A DNA stretch of 34,404 bases from an uncultured Pelagibacteraceae bacterium (GTDB lineage Bacteria; Pseudomonadota; Alphaproteobacteria; Pelagibacterales; Pelagibacteraceae). How positions within the stretch are numbered: the stretch's first letter is position 1; every line of letters begins with the position of its first letter. The notes under the pieces were generated by a model. The model did not search any database and was not told where the DNA came from. It was given only the letters and a program-made list of their open reading frames with translations. The translations under genes were made by a program, and so were the position numbers. This document shows, in pieces, positions 1 through 7,941 of the stretch. The stretch spans positions 1 to 34,404 of the forward strand of contig CACPPD010000008.1 in assembly GCA_902635865.1 (NCBI GenBank). The letters are read 5' to 3'.

Positions 1-1
1 T

Positions 2-796
2 ATCTCTAAAGAAGGAGTAAATGGAACTATCTCTGGTAAAGCTGCAGACATTAAATTCACAATTAACAATTTAAAAAGAATTCTTAAATTTAAGGAATTT
101 AATAGCACTAATGTCTCCAAAAGTTTATTTCAACCTTTTCACAAGCCTAAAGTTAAAATTAAAAATGAAGTTGTTCCTATGAATTTAACTTTAAATAAAA
201 GAATAAAGAAAAAAGATAGCCATGTAGATCCAATCAAATGGAATAAGCTGATTAAAGAAAAGGATACTGTTCTTATAGATGCGAGAAAACCATTTGAGTA
301 CGATGTTGGAACATTCAAGGGAGCAATCAATCCTGATGTTGATAACTTTAGAGATTTTCCAAAATATTTAAAAAAATTAAAAAAAAATCAACCTATTGCT
401 ATGTTTTGTACTGGTGGAATTCGTTGTGAAAAGGCATCTGTTTATTTAGAGAATAAAGGGTTTAATAACATTTATCAGTTAAATGGTGGAATTTTAAATT
501 ATCTTAAAAAAACAAATAAGAAAAAAAGTTTATGGAAAGGTGAATGCTTTGTTTTTGATAACAGGATTAGTTTAAAACATGGTCTAAAAGTTGGTTCTTA
601 CTCAATGTGTAGCGGTTGTAGGAAGCCTGTATCTCGTAAGGACAAAAAATCAAAAAAATATGAAGAGGGTGTTTCATGTCCAAATTGTCACGACAATCTA
701 ACAGATCATCAAAAATCAAGATTTAGGATGAGACAAAAACAAATTAATCTTGCTAAAGAAGCAGGAAAAAGACATATCTTCCAAAAAGAGTATTAA
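2..796 (+). CDS. trhO: tRNA uridine-34 hydroxylase TrhO (rhodanese family), 5' truncated by window edge
   Basis: The frame is open from base 2, so the gene enters from the left; 264 residues remain. The first visible residues (SKEGVNGTISGKA) match the end of the N-terminal acylphosphatase-like domain of TrhO/YceA. The rhodanese domain follows, with its active-site loop MFCTGGIRCEKA holding the catalytic Cys. A C-terminal tail carries two CxxC pairs (CSGC and CPNC), probably a metal site. The family uses prephenate-dependent hydroxylation to make 5-hydroxyuridine at tRNA wobble position 34. An internal ATG at 179 would give a shorter ORF but would cut off conserved sequence, so I reject it as the start. 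Fourteen bases separate it from the MATE gene, suggesting co-transcription. Confidence 0.9.
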   Translation: MSKEGVNGTISGKAADIKFTINNLKRILKFKEFNSTNVSKSLFQPFHKPKVKIKNEVVPMNLTLNKRIKKKDSHVDPIKWNKLIKEKDTVLIDARKPFEYDVGTFKGAINPDVDNFRDFPKYLKKLKKNQPIAMFCTGGIRCEKASVYLENKGFNNIYQLNGGILNYLKKTNKKKSLWKGECFVFDNRISLKHGLKVGSYSMCSGCRKPVSRKDKKSKKYEEGVSCPNCHDNLTDHQKSRFRMRQKQINLAKEAGKRHIFQKEY

Positions 797-810
797 CAAA
801 TCTTAAATTA

Positions 811-2148
811 ATGAATTTATTAAAAGATGAAGTTTCGTTGTTAGTAAGAAAACTTGCTGTACCAGCAAGTGTAGGAACCTTATTCCAAACACTTTATACA
901 ATCGTAGATACTTTTTATGCAGGAAAAATATCGCCAGAAGCCTTATCAGCTTTGAGCAAGTCTTTTCCGATATATTTTTTGATTATTGCGACATCCATTG
1001 GAGTTACCGTAGCAGGAACATCATTGATTGGCAGTAGTATAGGAGAAAAAAACGAAAAAAATGTTTTAAGTTATTTTGGGAATGTAATCATTTATTCGAT
1101 TATAATCTCGGTAGTTGTATCTATTTTAGGATTTGCTTTTGGTGAAAAGATATTCTTATTAATGAATTCCTCTCAAGAAGTAACAATTCTTGGACTTGAA
1201 TATATAAATGTAATTTTTTTAGGTACGATATTATTTATTTTAGTAGTAGCATTAAATTCATTCTTACACGCAGAAGGAGATACTAAAACTTACAGAAATG
1301 TTCTAATATTTTCTTTTTTCTTAAACATTATTTTAAATCCAATTTTTATATTTGGTTTTTTATTTATACCACCATTAGGAATAACTGGTATTGGGATAGC
1401 AACTTTAATTGCTCAATTTGTATCTTTGTTGGTTATTTTGATAAAAATATTGAATAATCAAAGAATTAAACAAATAACTTTAGACCATTTCAAAGCTAAA
1501 TTTTTTTTCTTAAAAAATATTTTTTTTCAATCAATGCCAATTACAATTGCCATATTAGGTTATTCTATTGCTGCAACAATTGTTTTTACATATGTTGGGT
1601 TATTTGGTGAATATGCTGTAGCAGGGTATGGATCTGCCACAAGAATTGAGCAAGTAGTTTTGTTACCAATATTAGGAATTAATACAGCAATAATTTCTAT
1701 AATTGCGCAAAATATTGGTGCAAAATATTACTATAGAGTGGAGCAATCCTATTTTACTTCAATAAAATACGGTCTAATTATAATGTTAATTGCTGGTGTA
1801 GTTATTTTTATAAGTGCTGACATTGTTCCTAAATTCTTTTCTTCAAACCCAGAGGTAATTATGCATGGCTCGATGTACCTTAAGATTTCAGCATTTATTT
1901 TACCTGCTTATCCAATATTTTTCTTATCAAATGGATTTTTTATGGCTCTTAAAAAGTCTGAGAAAGCAATGGTTAATAATATTGCTAGAAACGTTTTAGT
2001 TCCAGTTTTATCCTTTTATATTGCAAAATATATAAATGCTGACTTTAAAACTTTCTTTTATATTTGGGCTATCTTTCAATGGTTGATATCATTGATGTTA
2101 CTTTTTTATGTCAAATATTATATTAAACATAAATTAGCTAATATTTAA
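811..2148 (+). CDS. MATE family multidrug/toxin efflux transporter
   Basis: This 445-residue, very hydrophobic protein has about 12 predicted membrane segments in two related halves, as in MATE exporters. Near the N-terminus, PASVGTLFQTLYTIVDTFYAG matches the conserved first-helix region of NorM/DinF-type proteins, where VDT is typical. GYGSATRIEQV is the matching signature in the second half. MATE proteins export cationic or amphipathic compounds across the inner membrane using H+ or Na+ gradients; the substrate cannot be read from sequence. It sits 14 bases after trhO and 12 bases before the nuclease-like gene. Confidence 0.88.
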   Translation: MNLLKDEVSLLVRKLAVPASVGTLFQTLYTIVDTFYAGKISPEALSALSKSFPIYFLIIATSIGVTVAGTSLIGSSIGEKNEKNVLSYFGNVIIYSIIISVVVSILGFAFGEKIFLLMNSSQEVTILGLEYINVIFLGTILFILVVALNSFLHAEGDTKTYRNVLIFSFFLNIILNPIFIFGFLFIPPLGITGIGIATLIAQFVSLLVILIKILNNQRIKQITLDHFKAKFFFLKNIFFQSMPITIAILGYSIAATIVFTYVGLFGEYAVAGYGSATRIEQVVLLPILGINTAIISIIAQNIGAKYYYRVEQSYFTSIKYGLIIMLIAGVVIFISADIVPKFFSSNPEVIMHGSMYLKISAFILPAYPIFFLSNGFFMALKKSEKAMVNNIARNVLVPVLSFYIAKYINADFKTFFYIWAIFQWLISLMLLFYVKYYIKHKLANI

Positions 2149-2160
2149 TATTTTTTAAGT

Positions 2161-2688
2161 ATGTTTTTTACAAAAAGAAAAGCAATAATTTTAATTATAA
2201 TTTGTTCGATTTTTTTTATTCTCACATATAACGATGTTAGGTCTGAGGAGATTAAAGAAATTTCTGGAAATGCTCAAATTATTGATGGTGATACAATAAA
2301 AATAAATTCAAAAAAGATAAGATTATACGGAATTGATGCACCTGAATTCAAGCAAATGTGTAAAAAACCATATCTAACAATAATTTTTTTTACTTTTACT
2401 AAAGATTATCCATGTGGAAAAATTTCAACTCAAAAATTACAAAAAAAAATAAATAACAATGTAATAACTTGTAAAATTTTGGATGTTGATAGATACAAAA
2501 GATTTATTGGAGAATGTTATAAAAGAAATTTAAACTTGAATTCTTGGCTAGTTTCAAACGGTTATGCAGTAGCTTATAGAAAATACTCAAAAAAATATAT
2601 ATCAAACGAAATTAACGCTAAAAATGAAAAAAAAGGCCTTTGGCAAGGTAAATTTGAAATGCCATGGGACTTTAGAAGAAAAAAATAA
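2161..2688 (+). CDS. Secreted or membrane-anchored thermonuclease-like (SNase fold) protein
   Basis: The protein has 175 residues. Residues 7-25 are a hydrophobic stretch, so it is probably exported or anchored in the inner membrane. Then comes an SNase-like OB fold: IIDGDTIKI, RLYGIDAPE and DVDRYKRFIG carry the Asp, Arg and Glu residues expected for Ca2+ binding and phosphodiester cleavage in staphylococcal nuclease relatives. The tail (KGLWQGKFEMPWDFR) is typical of short bacterial homologues. A likely role is degradation of extracellular or periplasmic nucleic acid, but the substrate is not shown. It converges on soxG with only two bases between stop codons, and I see no clear terminator there. 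Confidence 0.85.
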   Translation: MFFTKRKAIILIIICSIFFILTYNDVRSEEIKEISGNAQIIDGDTIKINSKKIRLYGIDAPEFKQMCKKPYLTIIFFTFTKDYPCGKISTQKLQKKINNNVITCKILDVDRYKRFIGECYKRNLNLNSWLVSNGYAVAYRKYSKKYISNEINAKNEKKGLWQGKFEMPWDFRRKK

Positions 2689-2690
2689 TT

Positions 2691-3254
2691 TTATAATCTT
2701 GATGCACAGTCTTCAATCCAAGAACAAAGATGTTCAGCAAAAGATCTTCTAACAAACAGATTTAAAATATTTTCATCTTTATGGTGCAGAATTACATCTA
2801 TATGATTTAAAACAGTCTGAGCTGTTGATCCTTTTTTTTCTTTAAATTCATTAAAATTAAAGGGAGATCCTGCTGAAAAGATTTCATAGACATTTTGACC
2901 TTTAAGTTCTAATTGAACAAATTGATCTGTTACATCTATAACAGCACCTAAATTTGTTTTTGAAATACTATTAAATAACATTTCATATAGATCGGATTTA
3001 TTAGTGTCTTTACTTGCCAGCTCATTTGAGATTATCATCCATTCGTCTGGACTAAGCCATATTGCTGTTAATTTATCACTCGTTGTTGAAGTGTTTGCCT
3101 CAGTTGGCAAGATCATATTAAGATTTTTACCAACATTTGTTAAAAATTCTCTTTTTTTACCTCTCAAATTAATTTTTATTACTGGAGAGATTTCCTTTAC
3201 AGAAATATTTTCTTGCTTCATTTCATTTTTAATAACTGAATTATAGTTAAGCAT
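2691..3254 (-). CDS. soxG: Sarcosine oxidase gamma subunit
   Basis: This 187-residue protein is the last gene of the sarcosine oxidase operon. Motifs such as TAIWLSPDEWMII and AVIDVTDQFVQLEL match the GcvT-like fold of the gamma subunit. LFVRRSFAEHLCSWIEDCA near the C-terminus matches the conserved end of the family. In the heterotetramer it helps hold the other subunits and the folate-binding region of alpha; no catalytic residues are assigned to it here. Its ATG at 3254 overlaps the end of soxA by 8 bases, which suggests translational coupling. Confidence 0.88.
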   Translation of the reverse strand: MLNYNSVIKNEMKQENISVKEISPVIKINLRGKKREFLTNVGKNLNMILPTEANTSTTSDKLTAIWLSPDEWMIISNELASKDTNKSDLYEMLFNSISKTNLGAVIDVTDQFVQLELKGQNVYEIFSAGSPFNFNEFKEKKGSTAQTVLNHIDVILHHKDENILNLFVRRSFAEHLCSWIEDCASRL

Positions 3255-6252
3255 TTAACCTCTCATTTTTCTCATCGTAAAACACTGGATTCGCAACAGT
3301 GACATTAATATTTTTATTTTCCATAGGCACAAATAGTTTTTTTCCCATCATATCTTTTCCACCTCTAACTACTGCAAGTGCTATTGATTTCTTTAGGTTT
3401 GGACTGAAATAACTTGAAGTTACATGTCCAAGCATTTCTACTGGACTTTGATTTAATTCAGAAACTATTTGTGCTCCTTCTTCTAAAACAATATTTGGAT
3501 CATCAGTTAATAAACCTACTAATTGCTTTCTATCTTCTCTCATTGTATCAGATCTATAAAGAGATCTTTTTCCTATGAAATCGTATTTCTTCTTGCTTAC
3601 TATCCAATCCATTTGAAGATCGATAGGGGTCATTGTTCCATCTGTGTCTTGACCAACAATGATAAAACCTTTTTCTGCCCTTAATAAGTGCATTGTCTCA
3701 GTTCCATAAGGAGTAATGTTAAACTCTTTACCTGCCTCTATACACTTTTCCCATAAATCTTTTCCATAACTTGCTTGAACATTTATTTCGTAGCTGTGTT
3801 CTCCAGTAAAACTAATTCTCATTATTCTGCATTGAATATTGCCGATTTTCGCTTCTTTGAATGACATGTGAGGAAAGCTTTCATCTGATAAATCTAAATC
3901 GGGAACTATTTTTTTAATAATTTTTTTACTATTAGGTCCACATAAACTTGCCGTAGCATAATGATCTGTTACAGAAGTTAAATACACATCAAGCTCAGGC
4001 CATTCTGTTTGAAGATAATCTTCAAGTTTACCTAAAACATTAGCAGCACCACCAGTTGTTGTGGTCATAAGGTAATGATTTTCACCTAATCTTGTTGTAA
4101 CTCCATCATCATAAACCATACCATCCTCATTTAGCATTAGGCCATATCTACATTTCCCTATAGCTAATTTTGACCAAGCATTTGTATAAACTCTGTTCAA
4201 AAATTCAGAAGCATCACTTCCTTGAATATCAATTTTACCAAGAGTAGAGGCATCCAGTATACCAGCACTTTCTCTAGCAGCTTTACTTTCTCTTTGAACT
4301 GCCTGATGCATAGTTTCTCCGTTAATAGGGTAGTACCATGCTCTCTTCCATTGTCCGACATTTTCAAATTCAGCTTTATTTTCAACATGCCAATCATTCA
4401 TTGGCGTTCTTCTAAAAATATCAAAAAACTTTCCTACATTTCGACCTACAATAGTTCCAAATGTTAATGGTGTGTAAGGAGGTCTAAATGTAGTGGTCCC
4501 TAATTCTCCCATTTTAACGCCTGCTGTATCTGCAATTATGCCTAACGCATGCATATTTCCTAGTTTACCTTGATCAGTTCCCATACCAGTAGTCGTGTAC
4601 CTTTTAACATGCTCAATAGATCTAAAACCTTCTCTTAATGCTAATTTTATATCTTTAGCCGTTGCATCGTTTTGATAATCTACAAATGGTTTAGTTTTGC
4701 CTAAAGGTTTATCAGAAGGGAGTAACCAAATATTTCTTTTTGAATTTTCCTGATCAATTTCAACTTTGATATTATCTAAATCTGTTTCTTTAATATTTAG
4801 AGTATCTTTAAGTTTTTGATTTAGATTTTTAATGATTTCATCAATTTTAAAATCTCCACCACAAGATCCTACACTTATTTGTTCAGATGTATTCTGATTT
4901 GGTAAGAAAACTTTTTTTTCATCATCAAACTTCAGTTTATTTCCTGATTGTGTATATAAATGTACAGCAGGTGTCCAGCCACCAGCTACTCCTAAGCAAT
5001 CACACGAAATAGAAATTTTACTTCCAGTAACTGAAGTACCATCATTAGATAGTTTCATTATTGAAATACTATTTAGTCTTTTATAACCAGTTGTATCAAC
5101 AATTGAGTGTGACCAGTAAATTTTAATACCTGCTTCTTTTACTTTTTTAATAATTTTACTTTCGGATTGTTCTCTAATATCAATTATTGCTTCAACATTG
5201 ATACCCTTATTGAATAGTGAAATAGCACTTTCGTAGGCACTATCATTATTAGTAAAAAAGACATTTTTACTACCACACGCAACACCATAAAATTCACTGT
5301 ATTTTTTAATTGCAGATGAAAGCATTATTCCTGGTCTATCATTATTATTAAATATCAAAGGTCTTTCTAATGCACCTGTAGCTAAAATAACTTTCTTAGC
5401 TCTAATTTTAAGAAGTCTTTGTCTGATTTTATTTGTTTTATCTTTTGCCTCTAAATGATCAGTTAGATTTTCTCTAGCCAAAAGATAATTATATTGATGA
5501 TAAGCAGCTACACTTGTTCTAGTTTTTATTTCAAGATTTTTAATATTTTTAAGTTCTTCTATTTCTTTTTTTAACCACTCTGAAGGGGCTTTGTTATCAA
5601 TTTTGTTAAATTCATTATTTTCATAAATAGTTGATCCACCAAGTTCATTTTTTTCTTCAACTAACAACGTTTTAAAATTATTTTTAGCTGCATTTTTTGC
5701 TGCCATAATTCCCGATATACCTGCACCTACAACCAATACATCACAGTGAACATTACGGTGATCATAAATGTCAGGATCAGTTGTTGTTGGTGATTTCCCT
5801 AAACCAGCAGAGTGTCTTATGAAAAATTCATATTTCTCCCAGAAACTAGCAGGCCACATAAATGTTTTATAATAAAAACCTGCTGGAAAAAAAGGGGAGA
5901 GAAAATTGTTTATTCCACCAATATCAAATTCAACACTTGGCCAACAATTTTGACTGGATGCCTCTAAACCTTCATAAATCTCGACCTCTGTTGCTCTAAC
6001 ATTGGGTTCCGTTCTATTGGTACCAGGGTTTACTTGAACTATAGCATTTGGTTCTTCTGAACCTGAAGTCATAATTCCTCTTGGTCTATGATATTTAAAA
6101 CTTCTTCCAACTAAATGAACATCATTTGCAAGTAATGCTGAGGCTAAAGTATCGCCTTTAAATCCATGGTAAGTTTTGCCATTAAATTTAAAGGATATTC
6201 TATTAGTTTCATCAATATACTCGCTAGATTTTACTCTTAGGTTTTTATTCAT
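3247..6252 (-). CDS. soxA: Sarcosine oxidase alpha subunit (folate-binding)
   Basis: About 1001 residues, the usual length. The order is: an N-terminal Fer2-like region with FKGDTLASALLAN and GRSFKYHRPRG; a Rossmann nucleotide-binding motif VVGAGISG near residue 175; a pyridine-nucleotide-disulfide-oxidoreductase-like middle; and, from about residue 600, a GcvT-like domain (AARESAGILDASTLGKIDI) that binds tetrahydrofolate. The enzyme oxidatively demethylates sarcosine to glycine, giving H2O2 and, with folate present, 5,10-methylene-THF. I chose ATG 6252, one base after the soxD stop. An in-frame ATG at 6276 would add eight residues overlapping soxD, but the family usually starts nearer the shorter form. 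Confidence 0.93.
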   Translation of the reverse strand: MNKNLRVKSSEYIDETNRISFKFNGKTYHGFKGDTLASALLANDVHLVGRSFKYHRPRGIMTSGSEEPNAIVQVNPGTNRTEPNVRATEVEIYEGLEASSQNCWPSVEFDIGGINNFLSPFFPAGFYYKTFMWPASFWEKYEFFIRHSAGLGKSPTTTDPDIYDHRNVHCDVLVVGAGISGIMAAKNAAKNNFKTLLVEEKNELGGSTIYENNEFNKIDNKAPSEWLKKEIEELKNIKNLEIKTRTSVAAYHQYNYLLARENLTDHLEAKDKTNKIRQRLLKIRAKKVILATGALERPLIFNNNDRPGIMLSSAIKKYSEFYGVACGSKNVFFTNNDSAYESAISLFNKGINVEAIIDIREQSESKIIKKVKEAGIKIYWSHSIVDTTGYKRLNSISIMKLSNDGTSVTGSKISISCDCLGVAGGWTPAVHLYTQSGNKLKFDDEKKVFLPNQNTSEQISVGSCGGDFKIDEIIKNLNQKLKDTLNIKETDLDNIKVEIDQENSKRNIWLLPSDKPLGKTKPFVDYQNDATAKDIKLALREGFRSIEHVKRYTTTGMGTDQGKLGNMHALGIIADTAGVKMGELGTTTFRPPYTPLTFGTIVGRNVGKFFDIFRRTPMNDWHVENKAEFENVGQWKRAWYYPINGETMHQAVQRESKAARESAGILDASTLGKIDIQGSDASEFLNRVYTNAWSKLAIGKCRYGLMLNEDGMVYDDGVTTRLGENHYLMTTTTGGAANVLGKLEDYLQTEWPELDVYLTSVTDHYATASLCGPNSKKIIKKIVPDLDLSDESFPHMSFKEAKIGNIQCRIMRISFTGEHSYEINVQASYGKDLWEKCIEAGKEFNITPYGTETMHLLRAEKGFIIVGQDTDGTMTPIDLQMDWIVSKKKYDFIGKRSLYRSDTMREDRKQLVGLLTDDPNIVLEEGAQIVSELNQSPVEMLGHVTSSYFSPNLKKSIALAVVRGGKDMMGKKLFVPMENKNINVTVANPVFYDEKNERLNA

Positions 6253-6253
6253 T

Positions 6254-6529
6254 TTATTGAGCAGGTGGTTTTTCACCCATTTTGTAAATTGCTTTTATTT
6301 CATCATTAGAAGTATCTCTAACCATATTAAACCACTTACGACAACCATGTGCGTGGTTCCATCTTTCAAATTGAACTCCTTTAATATTTTTTCTCATAAA
6401 TAAATATTCTGCCCACTCATCATCACTTAATTCTGTTGGTTGTTTAGGTCTTTCGATATGAGCTTCACCACCAGCCTTAAATTCTTGCTGATCTCTTTCT
6501 CCACAGTATGGACAGTTTATTAAAAACAT
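6254..6529 (-). CDS. soxD: Sarcosine oxidase delta subunit (zinc-binding)
   Basis: This small 91-residue protein has the diagnostic zinc site: Cys6-x-x-Cys9 (INCPYCGERDQQEF) with His59 and Cys63 in WNHAHGCRKWFN. Those are the ligands known for the delta subunit of heterotetrameric sarcosine oxidase. It is structural, packing against alpha. Its ATG shares one base with the soxB stop codon (TAATG), so reinitiation after soxB is likely. Length and order (B-D-A-G) match canonical sox operons. Confidence 0.93.
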   Translation of the reverse strand: MFLINCPYCGERDQQEFKAGGEAHIERPKQPTELSDDEWAEYLFMRKNIKGVQFERWNHAHGCRKWFNMVRDTSNDEIKAIYKMGEKPPAQ

Positions 6530-7782
6530 TAATGAGCAACCGCTGCAGCCCCATGTTCATCAACAAGGTCTCCGCTTACAAATCTATTTAAATTAAATGC
6601 AGCATTAAGTTTATGCGGTTCGTCGTTTGCAATAGTATGTGCAAACAAATCTCCAGATCCTGGAGTTGCTTTAAATCCTCCTGTACCCCAACCACAATTA
6701 AAGTATAAACCTTTAATTGAAGTTTTACTTAAAATTGGACTGGCGTCAGGACAAATATCTACTATTCCTCCCCATTGTCTTAACATTCTCATTCTACTAA
6801 AAATTGGATATAGTTCTAAAATTGCATTTAATGTTCCTTCAACTATTTGATGACTTCCTTTTTGAGTGTAAGAAACATAATCATCTGTTCCAGCACCAAT
6901 CACCAATTCTCCTTTATCAGATTGACTAACATAAGCATGTACTGCATTAGACATTACAACAGTATCAATAATTGGTTTTACAGGCTCAGAAACTAAAGCT
7001 TGTAAAGGTTTACTTTCAAGTGGAAGTCTTAGACCCGCCATATTAGCTATTACACTAGAATGACCAGCTGCAACTACACCAACTTTCTTAGTTTTTATAA
7101 ATCCTCTTGTTGTTTCTATTCCCTCAACACTATCTCCATTTCTTTTTATTCCTTTAACTTCACAATTTTGAATAATATCAACACCCATTGCATCGGCTCC
7201 TCTAGCATATCCCCAAGCAACTGCATCGTGTCTTGCTGTACCAGCTCTACGTTGTAAAGTTCCTCCTAAAACAGGGTATCTAATATCTGGTGATGTATTT
7301 ATAATTGGACAAAACTTTTTAACTTCTTCTGTGCTCAAGTAGACTGCGTCAATACCATTTAGTCTATTAGCATGTGTTCGTCTTTTTAAATCTCTAACAT
7401 CTTGTAAATTATGTGCAAGGTTCATCACACCTCTTTGACTAAACATTACATTATAATTTAGTTCTTGAGATAAACCTTCCCAAATTTTTAATGCATGATC
7501 ATATAATCCTGCACTGGCGTCCCATAAATAATTTGATCTAATAATTGTAGTATTCCGTCCAGTATTTCCTCCACCAATCCAACCTTTTTCCACTACAGCA
7601 ATATTATTCATATTGTGTTTTTTTGCTAAATAGTAGGCTGTTGCTAATCCGTGGCCACCACCACCAACAATAATTGCATCGTACTCTTTTTTAGGAGTAG
7701 GATCTTTCCACGCTCTTTGCCAATTTTCATGATATGAAAGAGCATTTTTAATTAACGAAAATACTGAGTATTTATTTCTCAT
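6529..7782 (-). CDS. soxB: Sarcosine oxidase beta subunit (flavoprotein)
   Basis: This 417-residue amino-acid-oxidase-type flavoprotein is first in the sox operon. An FAD-binding Rossmann motif ([18 protein letters not shown]) lies near residues 36-53. [17 protein letters not shown] contains His185, in the place where the known enzyme attaches FMN covalently. SoxB holds the sarcosine oxidation site. The N-terminus ([21 protein letters not shown]) is normal for the family, supporting this start. No good Shine-Dalgarno precedes it. The 67 bases upstream are shared with the divergent tRNA-Ser. In SAR11 this operon would feed glycine and methylene-THF from methylated amines or glycine betaine; that is inference. 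Confidence 0.94.
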   Translation of the reverse strand: MRNKYSVFSLIKNALSYHENWQRAWKDPTPKKEYDAIIVGGGGHGLATAYYLAKKHNMNNIAVVEKGWIGGGNTGRNTTIIRSNYLWDASAGLYDHALKIWEGLSQELNYNVMFSQRGVMNLAHNLQDVRDLKRRTHANRLNGIDAVYLSTEEVKKFCPIINTSPDIRYPVLGGTLQRRAGTARHDAVAWGYARGADAMGVDIIQNCEVKGIKRNGDSVEGIETTRGFIKTKKVGVVAAGHSSVIANMAGLRLPLESKPLQALVSEPVKPIIDTVVMSNAVHAYVSQSDKGELVIGAGTDDYVSYTQKGSHQIVEGTLNAILELYPIFSRMRMLRQWGGIVDICPDASPILSKTSIKGLYFNCGWGTGGFKATPGSGDLFAHTIANDEPHKLNAAFNLNRFVSGDLVDEHGAAAVAH

Positions 7783-7849
7783 AATAATTGAATAATTACT
7801 TTATATATATTGAATTTTCAATACAATCGCTTAATACACAATGTCATAC
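7783..7849. promoter_or_regulatory. Divergent promoter region between soxB (-) and tRNA-Ser (+), with inverted repeat
   Basis: On the plus strand TTGAAT (7810-7815), 16 bases, then TAATAC (7832-7837) would place the transcript start just before the tRNA at 7850. On the minus strand TTGTAT (7826-7821) and TATAAA (7805-7800), spacing 15, could serve soxB. An inverted repeat with 7-bp arms and a 2-base centre (TATTGAA-TT-TTCAATA, 7808-7823) overlaps both. It could be an operator, but A+T-rich DNA produces such repeats by chance. Promoter calls rest on consensus matching only. Confidence 0.4.
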
Positions 7850-7941
7850 GGAAGAGTGGGTGAGAGGCTGAAACCAGTCGTTTGCTAAATGACCGTGCGA
7901 GGAAACTTGTACCGAGGGTTCGAATCCCTCCTCTTCCGCCA
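7850..7941 (+). tRNA. tRNA-Ser (anticodon GCT)
   Basis: This gene folds as a complete class II tRNA. The acceptor stem is GGAAGAG (7850-7856) with CTCTTCC (7931-7937), followed by discriminator G and an encoded CCA (7939-7941). The D stem is GGT/ACC. The anticodon stem GTCGT/ATGAC encloses loop TTGCTAA with anticodon GCT at 7884-7886, reading AGC and AGU serine codons. A long variable arm follows, then the T arm GAGGG-TTCGAAT-CCCTC. The long variable arm and GCT anticodon fix it as serine. It lies opposite in direction to both flanking genes and ends exactly at the first base of the slt stop codon. Confidence 0.97.
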